59,791 nucleotides of DNA from an uncultured Pelagibacteraceae bacterium (GTDB lineage Bacteria > Pseudomonadota > Alphaproteobacteria > Pelagibacterales > Pelagibacteraceae), in NCBI GenBank assembly GCA_902627935.1, contig CACOLA010000005.1:1-59791 (forward strand), read 5' to 3'. The notes under the pieces were generated by a model that searched no databases, was not told the DNA's origin, and was given only the letters and a program-made list of their open reading frames with translations. Of the stretch, positions 49,201-57,723 are shown one piece after another. A program made the position numbers and the translations under genes. Position 1 is the stretch's first letter. Every line of letters starts with the position of its first letter.

Positions 49201-49642
49201 TCAAGAGAGAAAAACAGCTAAAGGAACTTCATATGCTGTTCTAAAATTAACCGATTTGGGAAGTGTTTTTGAATTATTTATTTTTTCAGACGTATTAGAA
49301 TTAAATAGAAATATTTTAAAGGAGGGTTCTTCTATCATATTAACATTGACAAAATCTATTTCTTTAGATGAAGATAAAACAAAAAGAATAAATGTTCGTA
49401 AAATTGCTTCTTTAAAAGATTTATTAAATACACCAATTAAAGAAATTACACTGACACTAACCTCAATTGATCAACTTAAAGAAATTAAAAATTTATTTGA
49501 TAAGAAAGGTGAAACTCAAGTATATATAAATTTTTCTAGCGACAAAGAGACAGAAATTTTTAAGCTTAAATTACCAAGAAATATTGAGAGAAAATCGATT
49601 AATATTCTTAAAAACAAAGAAATTAGCATAAATATTAATTAA
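46223..49642 (+). CDS. dnaE: DNA polymerase III subunit alpha
   Basis: The 1139-residue replicative polymerase has an N-terminal PHP domain (HLKIHSQYSICEGAI), the nucleotide-binding GPGRGSGAGSLVAW, the catalytic acidic cluster D405/D407/D409 (MPDFDIDF), the HhH region and an OB-fold near residue 985. It is the last gene of the long plus-strand train that starts at nuoA. It overlaps lolD by 8 bases and is followed by the rpsB promoter and leader. Confidence 0.97.
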   Translation: MPESNFKNFNHLKIHSQYSICEGAIKIDDLKANAKELKIKALGLCDTSNLCGAVEFSDKMSKIGTQPIIGTQINFKFEETVGLLPLFALDQNGYKKIIELSSKSYLDNDEVSDPHLDINCLLELDSSGISIFSGTVLGLFGKLFEKGKLNEISELYSDLNKHFKDRFYLEIQRHNDTNEEYFEKFNLNQSNNLEIPIIATHEVFYLTKDMHEAHDALVCIGNKTYINEKNRIKFSNEHYLKNDTEMSKLFADIPEALENNYNFPLRCSFRPLFSKPILPNISSTEDGNASDIIKKISLDGLKEKFIKFFNVRSNEMENNKDFLNYKDRLDHELEIIIKMDYASYFLIVSDYIKWAKSNDIPVGPGRGSGAGSLVAWCLSITDVDPIKYNLIFERFLNPDRISMPDFDIDFCEEKRDLVFKYLNEKYKNSVAHIITFGKLKARMVIRDVGRVLGLSYGFVDSISKMIPFDPSRPQTLSECIGDEPRLQKMINEDPKVKKLTELSLKLEGLNRNVATHAAGVVIADKKLTEVVPLYKDASANLLLPSTQFDMYSAENAGLVKFDFLGLKTLTVINNTQKLIKKNNKEFDIENISFEDQNVFQLMSSGKTVGLFQIESAGMRDALTHMKPNHIEDIIALVALYRPGPMSNIPIYNDCKHGRKTPDYLHPLLEEILKPTYGVIIYQEQVMQIAQKLSGFTAAQADLLRRAMGKKKRAELEKQKQNFIAGAINNGISKDVAASIFLKIEPFAEYGFNKSHAAAYAIISYQTAYLKTYFPKEFIAASMTMDISNQNKLGEFYEELKRLDIEIIRPDINECYADFKTENNKFYYALGGIKAVGLEAISNIVKEREQNGKFLSINDFIKRVNPKDINKLQLEGLVKSGAFDKFNDNRQSIFNSIPNIITKSKNNFDNKTANQIDLFGESEENINDILEDIKDWEFEERLSKEFEAVGFFISDHPLNQFKEVFNDYKITDYQNFYSNDQIKENNIAATLLKIQERKTAKGTSYAVLKLTDLGSVFELFIFSDVLELNRNILKEGSSIILTLTKSISLDEDKTKRINVRKIASLKDLLNTPIKEITLTLTSIDQLKEIKNLFDKKGETQVYINFSSDKETEIFKLKLPRNIERKSINILKNKEISININ

Positions 49643-49649
49643 ATAACTC

Positions 49650-49678
49650 TTGTTAAAATTTAAAAATATTAGTAAATA
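49650..49678 (+). promoter_or_regulatory. Sigma70-like promoter for rpsB
   Basis: TTGTTA (49650-49655) and TAAATA (49673-49678) are separated by 17 bases. The predicted start, near 49685, gives a leader of about 85 bases that contains the structured rpsB element. Confidence 0.6.
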
Positions 49679-49693
49679 CCTCTTAAATTAATT

Positions 49694-49770
49694 AATACGC
49701 ACATAGTATTTGGTTTAATACCTCCGGTCCTTAAATGGAAATTACTATGGTGGCTTAACCGGGAATAAAT
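49694..49770 (+). ncRNA. Structured leader of rpsB (S2 autoregulation candidate)
   Basis: This is the only GC-containing island in the 128-base dnaE-rpsB gap. It contains the hairpin AATAC/GTATT (49694-49698 with 49706-49710, 7-base loop) and two mutually exclusive pairings: GGTTTAA (49712-49718) with TTAACC (49755-49760), or CCGGT (49724-49728) with ACCGG (49758-49762). The second ends 8 bases before the ATG and could expose or occlude the ribosome-binding region. A structured leader before rpsB is known from Pelagibacter; S2 as the ligand is the usual inference. Confidence 0.75.
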
Positions 49771-50568
49771 ATGAAAATACCAAACGTTACAATTCAACAA
49801 TTATTAGAAGCTGGTGTTCATTTAGGACACAAAACATTGAGATGGAATCCAAAAATGAAAAAATATATTTTTGGAAAAAGAGACTCAATACATATCATTG
49901 ACTTAACACAAACCTTAGAACTTACAAAAATTGCTCTTCAAAAAGTTTATGAAACAATTTCAAATAATGGAAAAGTGCTTTTTGTATCAACAAAAAAACA
50001 GGCATCCGAAGCTATTGCTGAAGTTGCTAAAGAAACTGACCAATATTTCGTAAATTATAGATGGCTGGGAGGTATGCTAACAAACTGGGGTACAATTTCA
50101 AATTCTATTAAAAAACTAAAACAATTAGAAAATGATCTAATTGCTGAAAATAGAGGTTTCACTAAGAAAGAACTTTTAAAGATGAGTGTAAAAAAAGATA
50201 AATTACAAAGGTCACTTGGTGGAATTGCAGAAATGAAAAAAGTTCCAGACTTAGTGTTTATTATTGATACAAATTATGAATCATTAGCGATTCAAGAATC
50301 CGTAAAGTTAGGAATTCCAATCATTGCTATTTTAGATAGTAATTCAAATCCTGATGGTATTGATTTCCCAATACCTGGAAATGACGATGCTAGACGAGCT
50401 ATTGATCTTTATTGTAATCTAATAAAAGAAACCATTGTATCTGCAAAGCAAGCTAGTCCTATTGAAGAGAAAAAAAAAGATGAAAAATCATCTAAGACTA
50501 TTCAAGAATTAGATCGTGAAAAATTAAATGATAAATTTTCTAAAAGTAAAAAAAAGACTTTGAATTAA
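49771..50568 (+). CDS. rpsB: 30S ribosomal protein S2
   Basis: The 265-residue protein begins with the S2 signature [20 protein letters not shown] and has [15 protein letters not shown] and the [11 protein letters not shown] block. A charged C-terminal tail, rich in Lys, extends past the core. It follows a structured leader and overlaps tsf by one base. Confidence 0.98.
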   Translation: MKIPNVTIQQLLEAGVHLGHKTLRWNPKMKKYIFGKRDSIHIIDLTQTLELTKIALQKVYETISNNGKVLFVSTKKQASEAIAEVAKETDQYFVNYRWLGGMLTNWGTISNSIKKLKQLENDLIAENRGFTKKELLKMSVKKDKLQRSLGGIAEMKKVPDLVFIIDTNYESLAIQESVKLGIPIIAILDSNSNPDGIDFPIPGNDDARRAIDLYCNLIKETIVSAKQASPIEEKKKDEKSSKTIQELDREKLNDKFSKSKKKTLN

Positions 50569-51419
50569 TGAGTGATATTGAAAAAGTAAAAAAATTAAGA
50601 GAAGCAACAGGTGCTGGATTTAAAGATTGTAATTTAGCAATTAAAGAGTCCGAAGGAGATCTTGATAAAGCAATAGAAATTTTAAGAATTAAGGGAATAT
50701 CTAAAGCTTCAAAAAAAATGTCTCGAGATGCAAAAGAGGGTGTAGTAGCAGTAAGTGGAGATGATAAAAAAATTTCATTAATAGAGGTAAATTGTGAAAC
50801 TGATTTTGTAGCTAAAAATGATGATTTTATAAATTTTGTTAAAGAATTAAGTGACTTAAACAATGATGTTAACTCTAAGATAGAAAATTTAAAAAAATCC
50901 AAAATGAAAAACGGTCAATCTGTAGAAGATAATTTGGTTGCATTAATTGCAAAAATTGGCGAGAAAATTACTATCGGTAAAACAAAAACAATTTCAAATG
51001 AGGGAAGCATAAATTCAAAATATTTACATACAGTTGTTAAGGATAATTTAGCCAAACTAGCTGTAGCAGTTTCTCTTGAAACAAAAGATAATTCAGATGT
51101 TATAAAAAATTTTGGAAAGCAGCTTTCAATGCATATAGCTGCATCAAATCCATTAGCCCTTGATCAAAATTCAATTGATCAGTCAGTTATTGATAAAGAA
51201 CAGGAATTGGTTACAGAAGAGCTTAAAAATTTAGGTAAACCAGATGATATAGCAAAAAAAATAAGTCTTGGAAAAATGAACAAATTTAAGGAAGAGAATG
51301 CCCTTCTTACCCAAGCATGGGTTATGGAGCCTAAAAAAAGAGTTCAAGATATTTTAGCAGAACTATCTATCTCTGATTTAAAAATTAAGGAATTTGTAAG
51401 ATTTAAAATAGGTGAATAA
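50568..51419 (+). CDS. tsf: Translation elongation factor Ts
   Basis: The 283-residue protein has the UBA-like N-terminal [19 protein letters not shown] and the [15 protein letters not shown] signature of EF-Ts, the nucleotide exchange factor of EF-Tu. The C-terminal [13 protein letters not shown] region is typical. The stop codon is followed directly by frr, with no pyrH between them. Confidence 0.97.
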   Translation: MSDIEKVKKLREATGAGFKDCNLAIKESEGDLDKAIEILRIKGISKASKKMSRDAKEGVVAVSGDDKKISLIEVNCETDFVAKNDDFINFVKELSDLNNDVNSKIENLKKSKMKNGQSVEDNLVALIAKIGEKITIGKTKTISNEGSINSKYLHTVVKDNLAKLAVAVSLETKDNSDVIKNFGKQLSMHIAASNPLALDQNSIDQSVIDKEQELVTEELKNLGKPDDIAKKISLGKMNKFKEENALLTQAWVMEPKKRVQDILAELSISDLKIKEFVRFKIGE

Positions 51420-51971
51420 ATGTTTGATGACAAATCTTATAATCTTAAAATGGGTAAAACCATTGATGTCTTGATCAAAGAATTGTCTTCTCTCAGAACC
51501 GGTAGAGCTAACGCTGCAATGTTAGATTTAGTAAAAGTTGATGTGTATGGTCAACAAATGCCTATTAATCAAGTTGGAAGTATAACTACACCTGAACCTC
51601 GAATGATAAATATTCAAGTATGGGATCAAAATAATATCTCATTAGTAGATGCAGCAATAAGAAAATCTGAACTTGGTCTAAATCCACAAATAGATGGGCA
51701 ATTGGTAAGATTACCAATTCCAGAACTTAATGAAGAAAGAAGAACGGAATTAAAAAAAATTATTAAAAGCATGGGAGAAAAATGTAAAGTTTCAATAAGA
51801 AATATAAGAAGGGAAGCTAACGAAGAATTGAAAAAATTGCTTAAATCAAAAGAAATAGGTGAGGATGAAGAAAAATCTTTTGAAAAGAACGTTCAAACAA
51901 TTACTGATAAACATATCTCAATTATAGATGAAAAAATTTCATCTAAAGAAAAAGAAATAATGACAATATGA
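51420..51971 (+). CDS. frr: Ribosome recycling factor
   Basis: The 183-residue protein has LSSLRTGRANAAMLD (about residues 26-40), VDVYGQQMPINQVGSI and PIPELNEERRTEL, all typical of RRF. It is fused end to end with tsf: the ATG is the first base after the tsf stop. It overlaps uppS by 4 bases. Confidence 0.97.
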   Translation: MFDDKSYNLKMGKTIDVLIKELSSLRTGRANAAMLDLVKVDVYGQQMPINQVGSITTPEPRMINIQVWDQNNISLVDAAIRKSELGLNPQIDGQLVRLPIPELNEERRTELKKIIKSMGEKCKVSIRNIRREANEELKKLLKSKEIGEDEEKSFEKNVQTITDKHISIIDEKISSKEKEIMTI

Positions 51972-52642
51972 ACCCATTAAATCATGTAGCCATCATAATG
52001 GATGGTAATGGTAGGTGGGGCTTAAAATACAAAAATTCCAGAAATGCAGGTCATAAAGCGGGACTTAAAACAGTAGAAAAAATCATTAAAGAAACTTTAA
52101 AAAATAGAATAAAATTTTTAACTCTTTACGCTTTTTCAACAGAAAATTGGAAGAGACCAAAAAAAGAAGTTAATTATTTATTTGGTCTATTGGAAAATTT
52201 TTTGATTAGTAGGATTGATGAACTACATAAACAAAATATAAAACTTAAAATCATAGGTGTTAAAAATTTTTCATTAAGATTAAATGACCTTTTAAATAAA
52301 TCTGAAAAAAAAACTTCTAAAAATCAAAAGTTACAAATTAATCTTGCATTAAATTATGGTTCAAAATTTGAATTAATTAATGCTTTTAAAATTTTAAAAA
52401 AGAATAATGAAAAGATAAATGAAAAAAATTTAACTAAATATTTACAAACAAAAAATATTCCAGATCCCGATCTTTTAATCAGAACAGGAAATACTCAAAG
52501 ATTAAGTAATTTCTTATTATGGCAACTAGCTTACTCCGAAATTTTTTTTGAAAAAAAATTATGGCCAGATTTTAATGAAAAAGATTATAATAAGATTATT
52601 AAAAAATTTAAAGGTATCAAAAGAAATTTTGGTAAGATTTAA
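51968..52642 (+). CDS. uppS: Undecaprenyl diphosphate synthase (isoprenyl transferase)
   Basis: The 224-residue cis-prenyltransferase has the HVAIIMDGNGRWG active-site loop (catalytic Asp at residue 13), followed by GHKAG, the TLYAFSTENWKRP block and the RTGNTQRLSNFLLWQLAYSE signature. It makes the C55 lipid carrier for peptidoglycan and lipopolysaccharide sugars. It overlaps cdsA by one base. Confidence 0.95.
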   Translation: MNPLNHVAIIMDGNGRWGLKYKNSRNAGHKAGLKTVEKIIKETLKNRIKFLTLYAFSTENWKRPKKEVNYLFGLLENFLISRIDELHKQNIKLKIIGVKNFSLRLNDLLNKSEKKTSKNQKLQINLALNYGSKFELINAFKILKKNNEKINEKNLTKYLQTKNIPDPDLLIRTGNTQRLSNFLLWQLAYSEIFFEKKLWPDFNEKDYNKIIKKFKGIKRNFGKI

Positions 52643-53292
52643 TGATTAAAGAATTTGAGAAAAGAATATTAAGTTCACTTATTTTAATTCCGATTTCAAT
52701 ATTTTTTATTATTCAGGGGTCTATATTTTTTATATTCTTCTTAAGCATATTATTTTTATTTACAAGTTATGAATGGTTGAGAATGATAAAAAAAAATAAT
52801 TTATTAAAAATTCTAGGAATAATTTTTTTATTATTTTCTTTTTATATAGCATTTAAAATAAGAGAAGGAGAAAGTTTTAAATTCTTTTTATTTATAGTCA
52901 TAATCTGCATTACAACTGATATTGGTGGTTATTTATTTGGAAAAATATTTAAAGGTCCTAAGTTAACCAAAATAAGTCCCAAAAAAACTTACGCTGGGGT
53001 TATTGGAAGTTTTCTTTTATCTTTAACATTAGGTTTAATTTTCATAAATTATTTTGGTAAAGATTCAACTATTCTAAATACAGAGGGTTTACCGGTTCTT
53101 CTGATAATATTATTCATCTCTTTAGTTAGCCAAGTAGGCGACTTAATTATTTCATACTTTAAAAGAAAAGCTAAGTTAAAGGACACAGGAAAAATTATAC
53201 CTGGTCACGGAGGTCTTTTGGATAGAATTGATGGTTTAATTTTTGTCTTTCCAGCATTACTTGTTTTAAATTTAATAATTAATTTGATTTAA
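52642..53292 (+). CDS. cdsA: Phosphatidate cytidylyltransferase
   Basis: The 216-residue multi-helix membrane protein ends with the CDP-diglyceride synthetase signature KDTGKIIPGHGGLLDRIDGL. TTDIGGYLFGKIFKGPKL in the middle is also conserved. It is shorter than E. coli CdsA (285), mainly at the N-terminus, as in related streamlined genomes. It makes CDP-diacylglycerol for phospholipid synthesis. Confidence 0.94.
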   Translation: MIKEFEKRILSSLILIPISIFFIIQGSIFFIFFLSILFLFTSYEWLRMIKKNNLLKILGIIFLLFSFYIAFKIREGESFKFFLFIVIICITTDIGGYLFGKIFKGPKLTKISPKKTYAGVIGSFLLSLTLGLIFINYFGKDSTILNTEGLPVLLIILFISLVSQVGDLIISYFKRKAKLKDTGKIIPGHGGLLDRIDGLIFVFPALLVLNLIINLI

Positions 53293-53294
53293 TA

Positions 53295-54458
53295 ATGAAA
53301 AAAAAAATTGTAATTTTAGGATCAACAAGCTCAATTGGAAAATCCTTATTAGATATAGTTGAAAAGGATAAAAAAAATTTTAAGATAGAGTTACTAACAG
53401 CTAATACAAATTTTAAGGGTTTAATCAGTCAAGCAAAGAAATTTAATGTAAAAAATATAATTATAACCGATCTTAAAAGTTTTAATAAAACAAAATTAAT
53501 TTGTAAAAATAAAAAAATAAATGTTTTTCAAAATTTTGAGAATTTAAAAAAAATTTTTCCAAAAAAGGTTGATTATGTAATGAGCTCTATCTCTGGGATA
53601 GGAGGAATGTTACCAACTTTTAAAATTATACAACATACAAAATTAATCGCTATAGCCAACAAAGAAGCGATTGTTTGTGGATGGCCGTTAATTAAAAAGG
53701 AGCTTAAAAAAAATAAAACAAAATTTATACCTGTTGATTCTGAACATTTTTCAATTTCAGAAATATTAAATAATTCAAATCCCTTATCCATTGAAAAGAT
53801 TTTTATTACTGCATCTGGCGGTCCTTTTTTAAATTTTTCAAAAGCAAAATTATCAAAAGTATCAGTTAAAGATGCATTAAATCACCCTAACTGGAAAATG
53901 GGAAAAAAAATATCTATAGACTCAGCTACAATGATGAATAAAGTTTTCGAAGTAATTGAGGCTAAAAATATTTTTGAATTAAACTATAAAAAAATTTCAA
54001 TTTTAATACATTCAAAGTCTTATATTCACGCTCTAATTAAATTCAATAATGGACAAATTAAATTTCTTGCTCATGAAGCAGATATGAAAATACCAATTCA
54101 TAATTCCTTATATATAAATACTACAAAAAGAATTCATACAAAAGATTTGAATTTAGATATTCTAAATAATCTGAAATTTAAAAAGATTGATAGCAAAATG
54201 TTTCCTCTTACTAAAATTCTAAATTTACTTCCAAAAAAAAACTCTTTGTATGAAACTGCATTAGTTACTATAAATGATTATTTTGTATCTAAATTTCTTG
54301 AAAATAAGATTAAATTTTTCCAATTAGTAAACTTAATATATAAATATTCAAATAAATCGTATTTTAGTAAATTAAAAAAAATATCTGCTAAAAATATAAA
54401 TGATATTCATAAAACTAGAAAATATGTTAATGAAATATTAAATAATTCAGGTATATAA
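53295..54458 (+). CDS. dxr: 1-deoxy-D-xylulose 5-phosphate reductoisomerase
   Basis: The 387-residue protein has the NADPH-binding GSTSSIGKS (residues 9-17), the IANKEAIVCGW block, the metal/active site PVDSEHFSI, and the ITASGGPFLNF and HPNWKMGKKISIDSATMMNK blocks. It catalyses the first committed MEP-pathway step to isoprenoids. rseP, often found directly after dxr, is absent; bamA begins 8 bases later. Confidence 0.95.
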   Translation: MKKKIVILGSTSSIGKSLLDIVEKDKKNFKIELLTANTNFKGLISQAKKFNVKNIIITDLKSFNKTKLICKNKKINVFQNFENLKKIFPKKVDYVMSSISGIGGMLPTFKIIQHTKLIAIANKEAIVCGWPLIKKELKKNKTKFIPVDSEHFSISEILNNSNPLSIEKIFITASGGPFLNFSKAKLSKVSVKDALNHPNWKMGKKISIDSATMMNKVFEVIEAKNIFELNYKKISILIHSKSYIHALIKFNNGQIKFLAHEADMKIPIHNSLYINTTKRIHTKDLNLDILNNLKFKKIDSKMFPLTKILNLLPKKNSLYETALVTINDYFVSKFLENKIKFFQLVNLIYKYSNKSYFSKLKKISAKNINDIHKTRKYVNEILNNSGI

Positions 54459-54466
54459 AGGATCTG

Positions 54467-56716
54467 ATGATTAGATTATTGTTTAAAATTTTCATTATTA
54501 ATTTTTTGTTAGTAGGCTCTGCTTATACACAAGTAATCAATGATATTAATGTCATTGGGAATCAAAGAATATCTAAAGAAACTATAATAGTACTTGGAAA
54601 TATAAAAACTGGTAAAAATTATGATAATGATAAATTAAATGAGACAACCAAACAACTTTATGATAGCGATTTTTTTAAAGACATTTCATTAAATTTAGAA
54701 AATAATATTTTAACAATCAGATTAACTGAAAACCCAATCATAGAGGATATTCAAATTCAAGGAATTAAAAGTAATCGAGTTGTAGAAAATTTACTTGGCA
54801 AAATATCTCTTAAAAATAGAAAATCATTTACAGAAAATGCTTTTCAAAAAGATTTAAATTTGATTAGGAATATTTTAAAAGCTAATGGCTACTATTTTGT
54901 TGAAGTAACACCCTCAGTAAGAATTAATAATGAACTTAATTCAATTAGATTAAATATTGATATTGACGAAGGTCCTAAAGCTAGAATTAAAAATATTTCA
55001 TTTATTGGTGAAAAAAAAATTAAAGATAAAAAACTCTTAGAAATTATAGCATCTGAGGAACATAAATTTTGGAAATTTATTTCAACAAATGTTTATTTAG
55101 ATCAATCAAGAATAAACCTGGATAAAAGATTGATAAGGAATTATTATAAAAATTTAGGTTATTATAATGTAGAAGTTCTAAGTTCATTTGCTGAATTTAG
55201 TAAAAATGGAAACTTTAATTTAGTTTATAATATCAATGCTGGTGAGTATTTTTATTTTAATGATTTAAATTTAGAATTACCAATTGATTATGATTTAAAT
55301 GATTTTGAAAAAATTCAAAAAAAATTTACAAAATTAAAAGGTCAAAAATATTCAATTGACGATTTTAACAAAATTTTATCTGACATAGAAAAAATAGCAT
55401 CAATGCGATTATATGATTTCATTGATGCAAAAGTTGATGAGGAAATAATTGAAAATAATAAAATTAATTTTACATTTAAAGTTGCAGATTCTACAAAATT
55501 TTATGTTGAAAGAATAAATATACTTGGGAATTATACTACAATTGAAGAGGTTATAAGAAATAAACTTATAGTTGATGAAGGAGATCCTCTTAACACTCTT
55601 TTATACAATAAATCTATTGATAATATAAAATCCTTAAATATTTTTGGAAATGTCACAGGAGAAATTAAAGATGGTTCTAATGAAAATTTAAAAATTATTG
55701 ATATTAATGTTGAAGAAAAACCCACGGGTGAAATAAGTCTTGCAGCAGGTGTAGGAACTAGTGGATCTGTAATTGGCGGCGGTATTACAGAAAAAAATTT
55801 CTTAGGAAAAGGTATCAATTTAAAAACAGATTTAGAAATTTCAGAGCAGTCTGTTAAAGGTCAATTTGTTTATTCAAAACCAAATTTTGCGTATACAGAT
55901 AATACCTTATTTACAACATTAAAATCCACTTCAACAGATAATATGTCAGATAATGGCTACAAAGTATCAGAATTAGGTTTTTCTTTAGGTACGAAATTTG
56001 AACAATTTGAAAATCTTTTTTTTAGTCCCTCAATTGAGACATCAATTGAGGATTTGGAAACAAACTCTACCGCATCAAAAGCTCTTAAGAAACAAGAGGG
56101 AAATTATTCTGATATTTACTTTAATTATGGATTAGATTACGATTTAAGAAATTCAAGGTTTAGGCCAAGTTCTGGAAATAACACTTATTTTTATCAAGAA
56201 TTACCGTTCATATCTGATAATAATGAAATAAGTAATACTTTTGTGTTTACTCAATACAGAAAATTGTCAAGAACATCAGACATGGTCGGAAAGGCAAGTG
56301 TATATTTAAAATCAATTAATACGATTGATAGTTCGGATGTAAGAATTTCTAAAAGAGCCTTTGTTCCTTACAGTAGACTAAGAGGGTTTGAAAAAGGCAG
56401 AATCGGACCAATTGATAACAATGACTACATAGGTGGAAATTATGTTTCTACATTGAATTTATCTACTAATTTACCTAATCTTTTAAGCACAGTTGAAAAT
56501 ATAGATTTTTCCTTGTTTATTGATTTAGCAAATGTTTGGGGAGTTGATTATGATAGCTCTATTGATGACTCTAATGAGATAAGAAGTGCAACAGGTATTG
56601 GTATGAATTTATTAACCCCTATTGGTCCACTAAGTTTTTCTCTTTCCCAACCATTAACTAAAAAAAGTACAGATAAAACTGAGACATTTAGGTTTAATTT
56701 AGGAACAACATTCTAA
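54467..56716 (+). CDS. bamA: Outer membrane protein assembly factor BamA
   Basis: The 749-residue protein has a signal peptide ending near residue 21 (GSAYTQ), five POTRA-type repeats in the first roughly 420 residues (INDINVIGNQRIS as the first), and a C-terminal Omp85 beta-barrel with the RGF motif at residues 639-641 and the terminal Phe of outer-membrane proteins (LGTTF). It inserts beta-barrel proteins into the outer membrane. An AAAGGA ribosome-binding site (54457-54462) lies just ahead of the ATG. It shares one base with the ompH start. Confidence 0.95.
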   Translation: MIRLLFKIFIINFLLVGSAYTQVINDINVIGNQRISKETIIVLGNIKTGKNYDNDKLNETTKQLYDSDFFKDISLNLENNILTIRLTENPIIEDIQIQGIKSNRVVENLLGKISLKNRKSFTENAFQKDLNLIRNILKANGYYFVEVTPSVRINNELNSIRLNIDIDEGPKARIKNISFIGEKKIKDKKLLEIIASEEHKFWKFISTNVYLDQSRINLDKRLIRNYYKNLGYYNVEVLSSFAEFSKNGNFNLVYNINAGEYFYFNDLNLELPIDYDLNDFEKIQKKFTKLKGQKYSIDDFNKILSDIEKIASMRLYDFIDAKVDEEIIENNKINFTFKVADSTKFYVERINILGNYTTIEEVIRNKLIVDEGDPLNTLLYNKSIDNIKSLNIFGNVTGEIKDGSNENLKIIDINVEEKPTGEISLAAGVGTSGSVIGGGITEKNFLGKGINLKTDLEISEQSVKGQFVYSKPNFAYTDNTLFTTLKSTSTDNMSDNGYKVSELGFSLGTKFEQFENLFFSPSIETSIEDLETNSTASKALKKQEGNYSDIYFNYGLDYDLRNSRFRPSSGNNTYFYQELPFISDNNEISNTFVFTQYRKLSRTSDMVGKASVYLKSINTIDSSDVRISKRAFVPYSRLRGFEKGRIGPIDNNDYIGGNYVSTLNLSTNLPNLLSTVENIDFSLFIDLANVWGVDYDSSIDDSNEIRSATGIGMNLLTPIGPLSFSLSQPLTKKSTDKTETFRFNLGTTF

Positions 56717-57244
56717 TGCACAACTTCTATAAACAATTAGTTTTAATCTTTTTTTTTTTATTTTATTTTTTCAATTTAAATGCACAAGAAAAAATAGTTT
56801 ATGTTGATGTGGATTATATTTATTCAAATTCTATAATTGGTTTAGATATAAAAAAGAAGCTTCTTAGTGATAAAAAAAAAATTAACGATGAATTAACAGT
56901 TTTTTCAAAATAAAATTAATTCTCAAATAAAAGATTTAGAAACTAAAAAAAATCTTTTATCTGAAGATGATTACTCTCTTAAAAGAATTAATATAGACAA
57001 AAGTGTAAAAAATTTTAATTCTAATATTAAACAAAAAAGAGAAAAAGTTTTAATTTATGAAAATAAAGCAAGAGCTACTTTTCTAAAAGAATTAAATAAA
57101 ATTTTAAAACAATATGTTGAAAATAATTCTATTGAGATGATAATTAATAAAAGAAATATAGTAATCGGTAAAAAAAGTCTTGATGCAACAGATAATATTT
57201 TGAAAATATTTGATAAAAATATAAAGTCTATTAAAATTAATTAA
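56716..57244 (+). CDS. skp: Skp/OmpH-like periplasmic chaperone, interrupted by a frameshift
   Basis: The first frame gives a signal peptide and IVYVDVDYIYSNSIIGLDI, then stops at 56913. The second frame continues as QNKINSQIKDLETKKNLLS and on to a stop at 57242-57244, with coiled-coil character. Removing one T from the six-T run at 56900-56905 joins them as LTVFQNKINSQ, giving about 175 residues, the normal length of this chaperone for outer-membrane proteins. The position after bamA is expected. A sequence error is more likely than gene loss because two neighbours show the same defect. Confidence 0.8.
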
Positions 57245-57691
57245 TGAAATTAAATAAATTACAAATCGTAGAATTACTTCCACATCGTGAACCGATGTTA
57301 TTAATAGATGAACTTACAGATATTGTTAAACTTAAATCAGCAACAGCAATAATGAATGTAAAAAAAGACGCTTTTTATGTAAATGGTCACTTCCCTAATA
57401 ATCCGGTAATGCCAGGAGTATTAATTGTTGAAGCTTTTGGACAAGCTGCTGCAGCTCTCACTGCACATGGAATAGACAAAAAAGAGTACGAAAATAAATT
57501 AGTTTTTTTTAATGAGTGTTGAAAAAGCAAGATTTAGAAATCCTGTTATACCAGATTGTAAACTCGAGCTCAAAATTGAGGCAATTAGGTCTCATGGGAG
57601 AGTCTGGAAGTATAAAGGAGAGGCATTTGTTGGTGATAAACGTATGGCAGATGCTCAATGGTCAGCCACAATAGTAGACAAAAATAATTAG
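57244..57691 (+). CDS. fabZ: 3-hydroxyacyl-ACP dehydratase FabZ, interrupted by a frameshift
   Basis: The first frame has LLPHREPMLLIDEL, the catalytic-histidine loop GHFPNNPVMPGVLIVEA and ends at 57522. The other frame continues MSVEKARFRNPVIPDCKLEL and ends ATIVDKNN. Deleting one T from the eight-T run at 57503-57510 gives KLVFLMSVEKARF, a continuous 148-residue FabZ of normal length. It dehydrates 3-hydroxyacyl-ACP in fatty-acid synthesis. The usual place of fabZ is between lpxD and lpxA; here it lies before lpxD. Its start overlaps the ompH stop by one base. Confidence 0.88.
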
Positions 57692-57723
57692 AAATATTTG
57701 TTGATAATCAATATTTTAAAATT

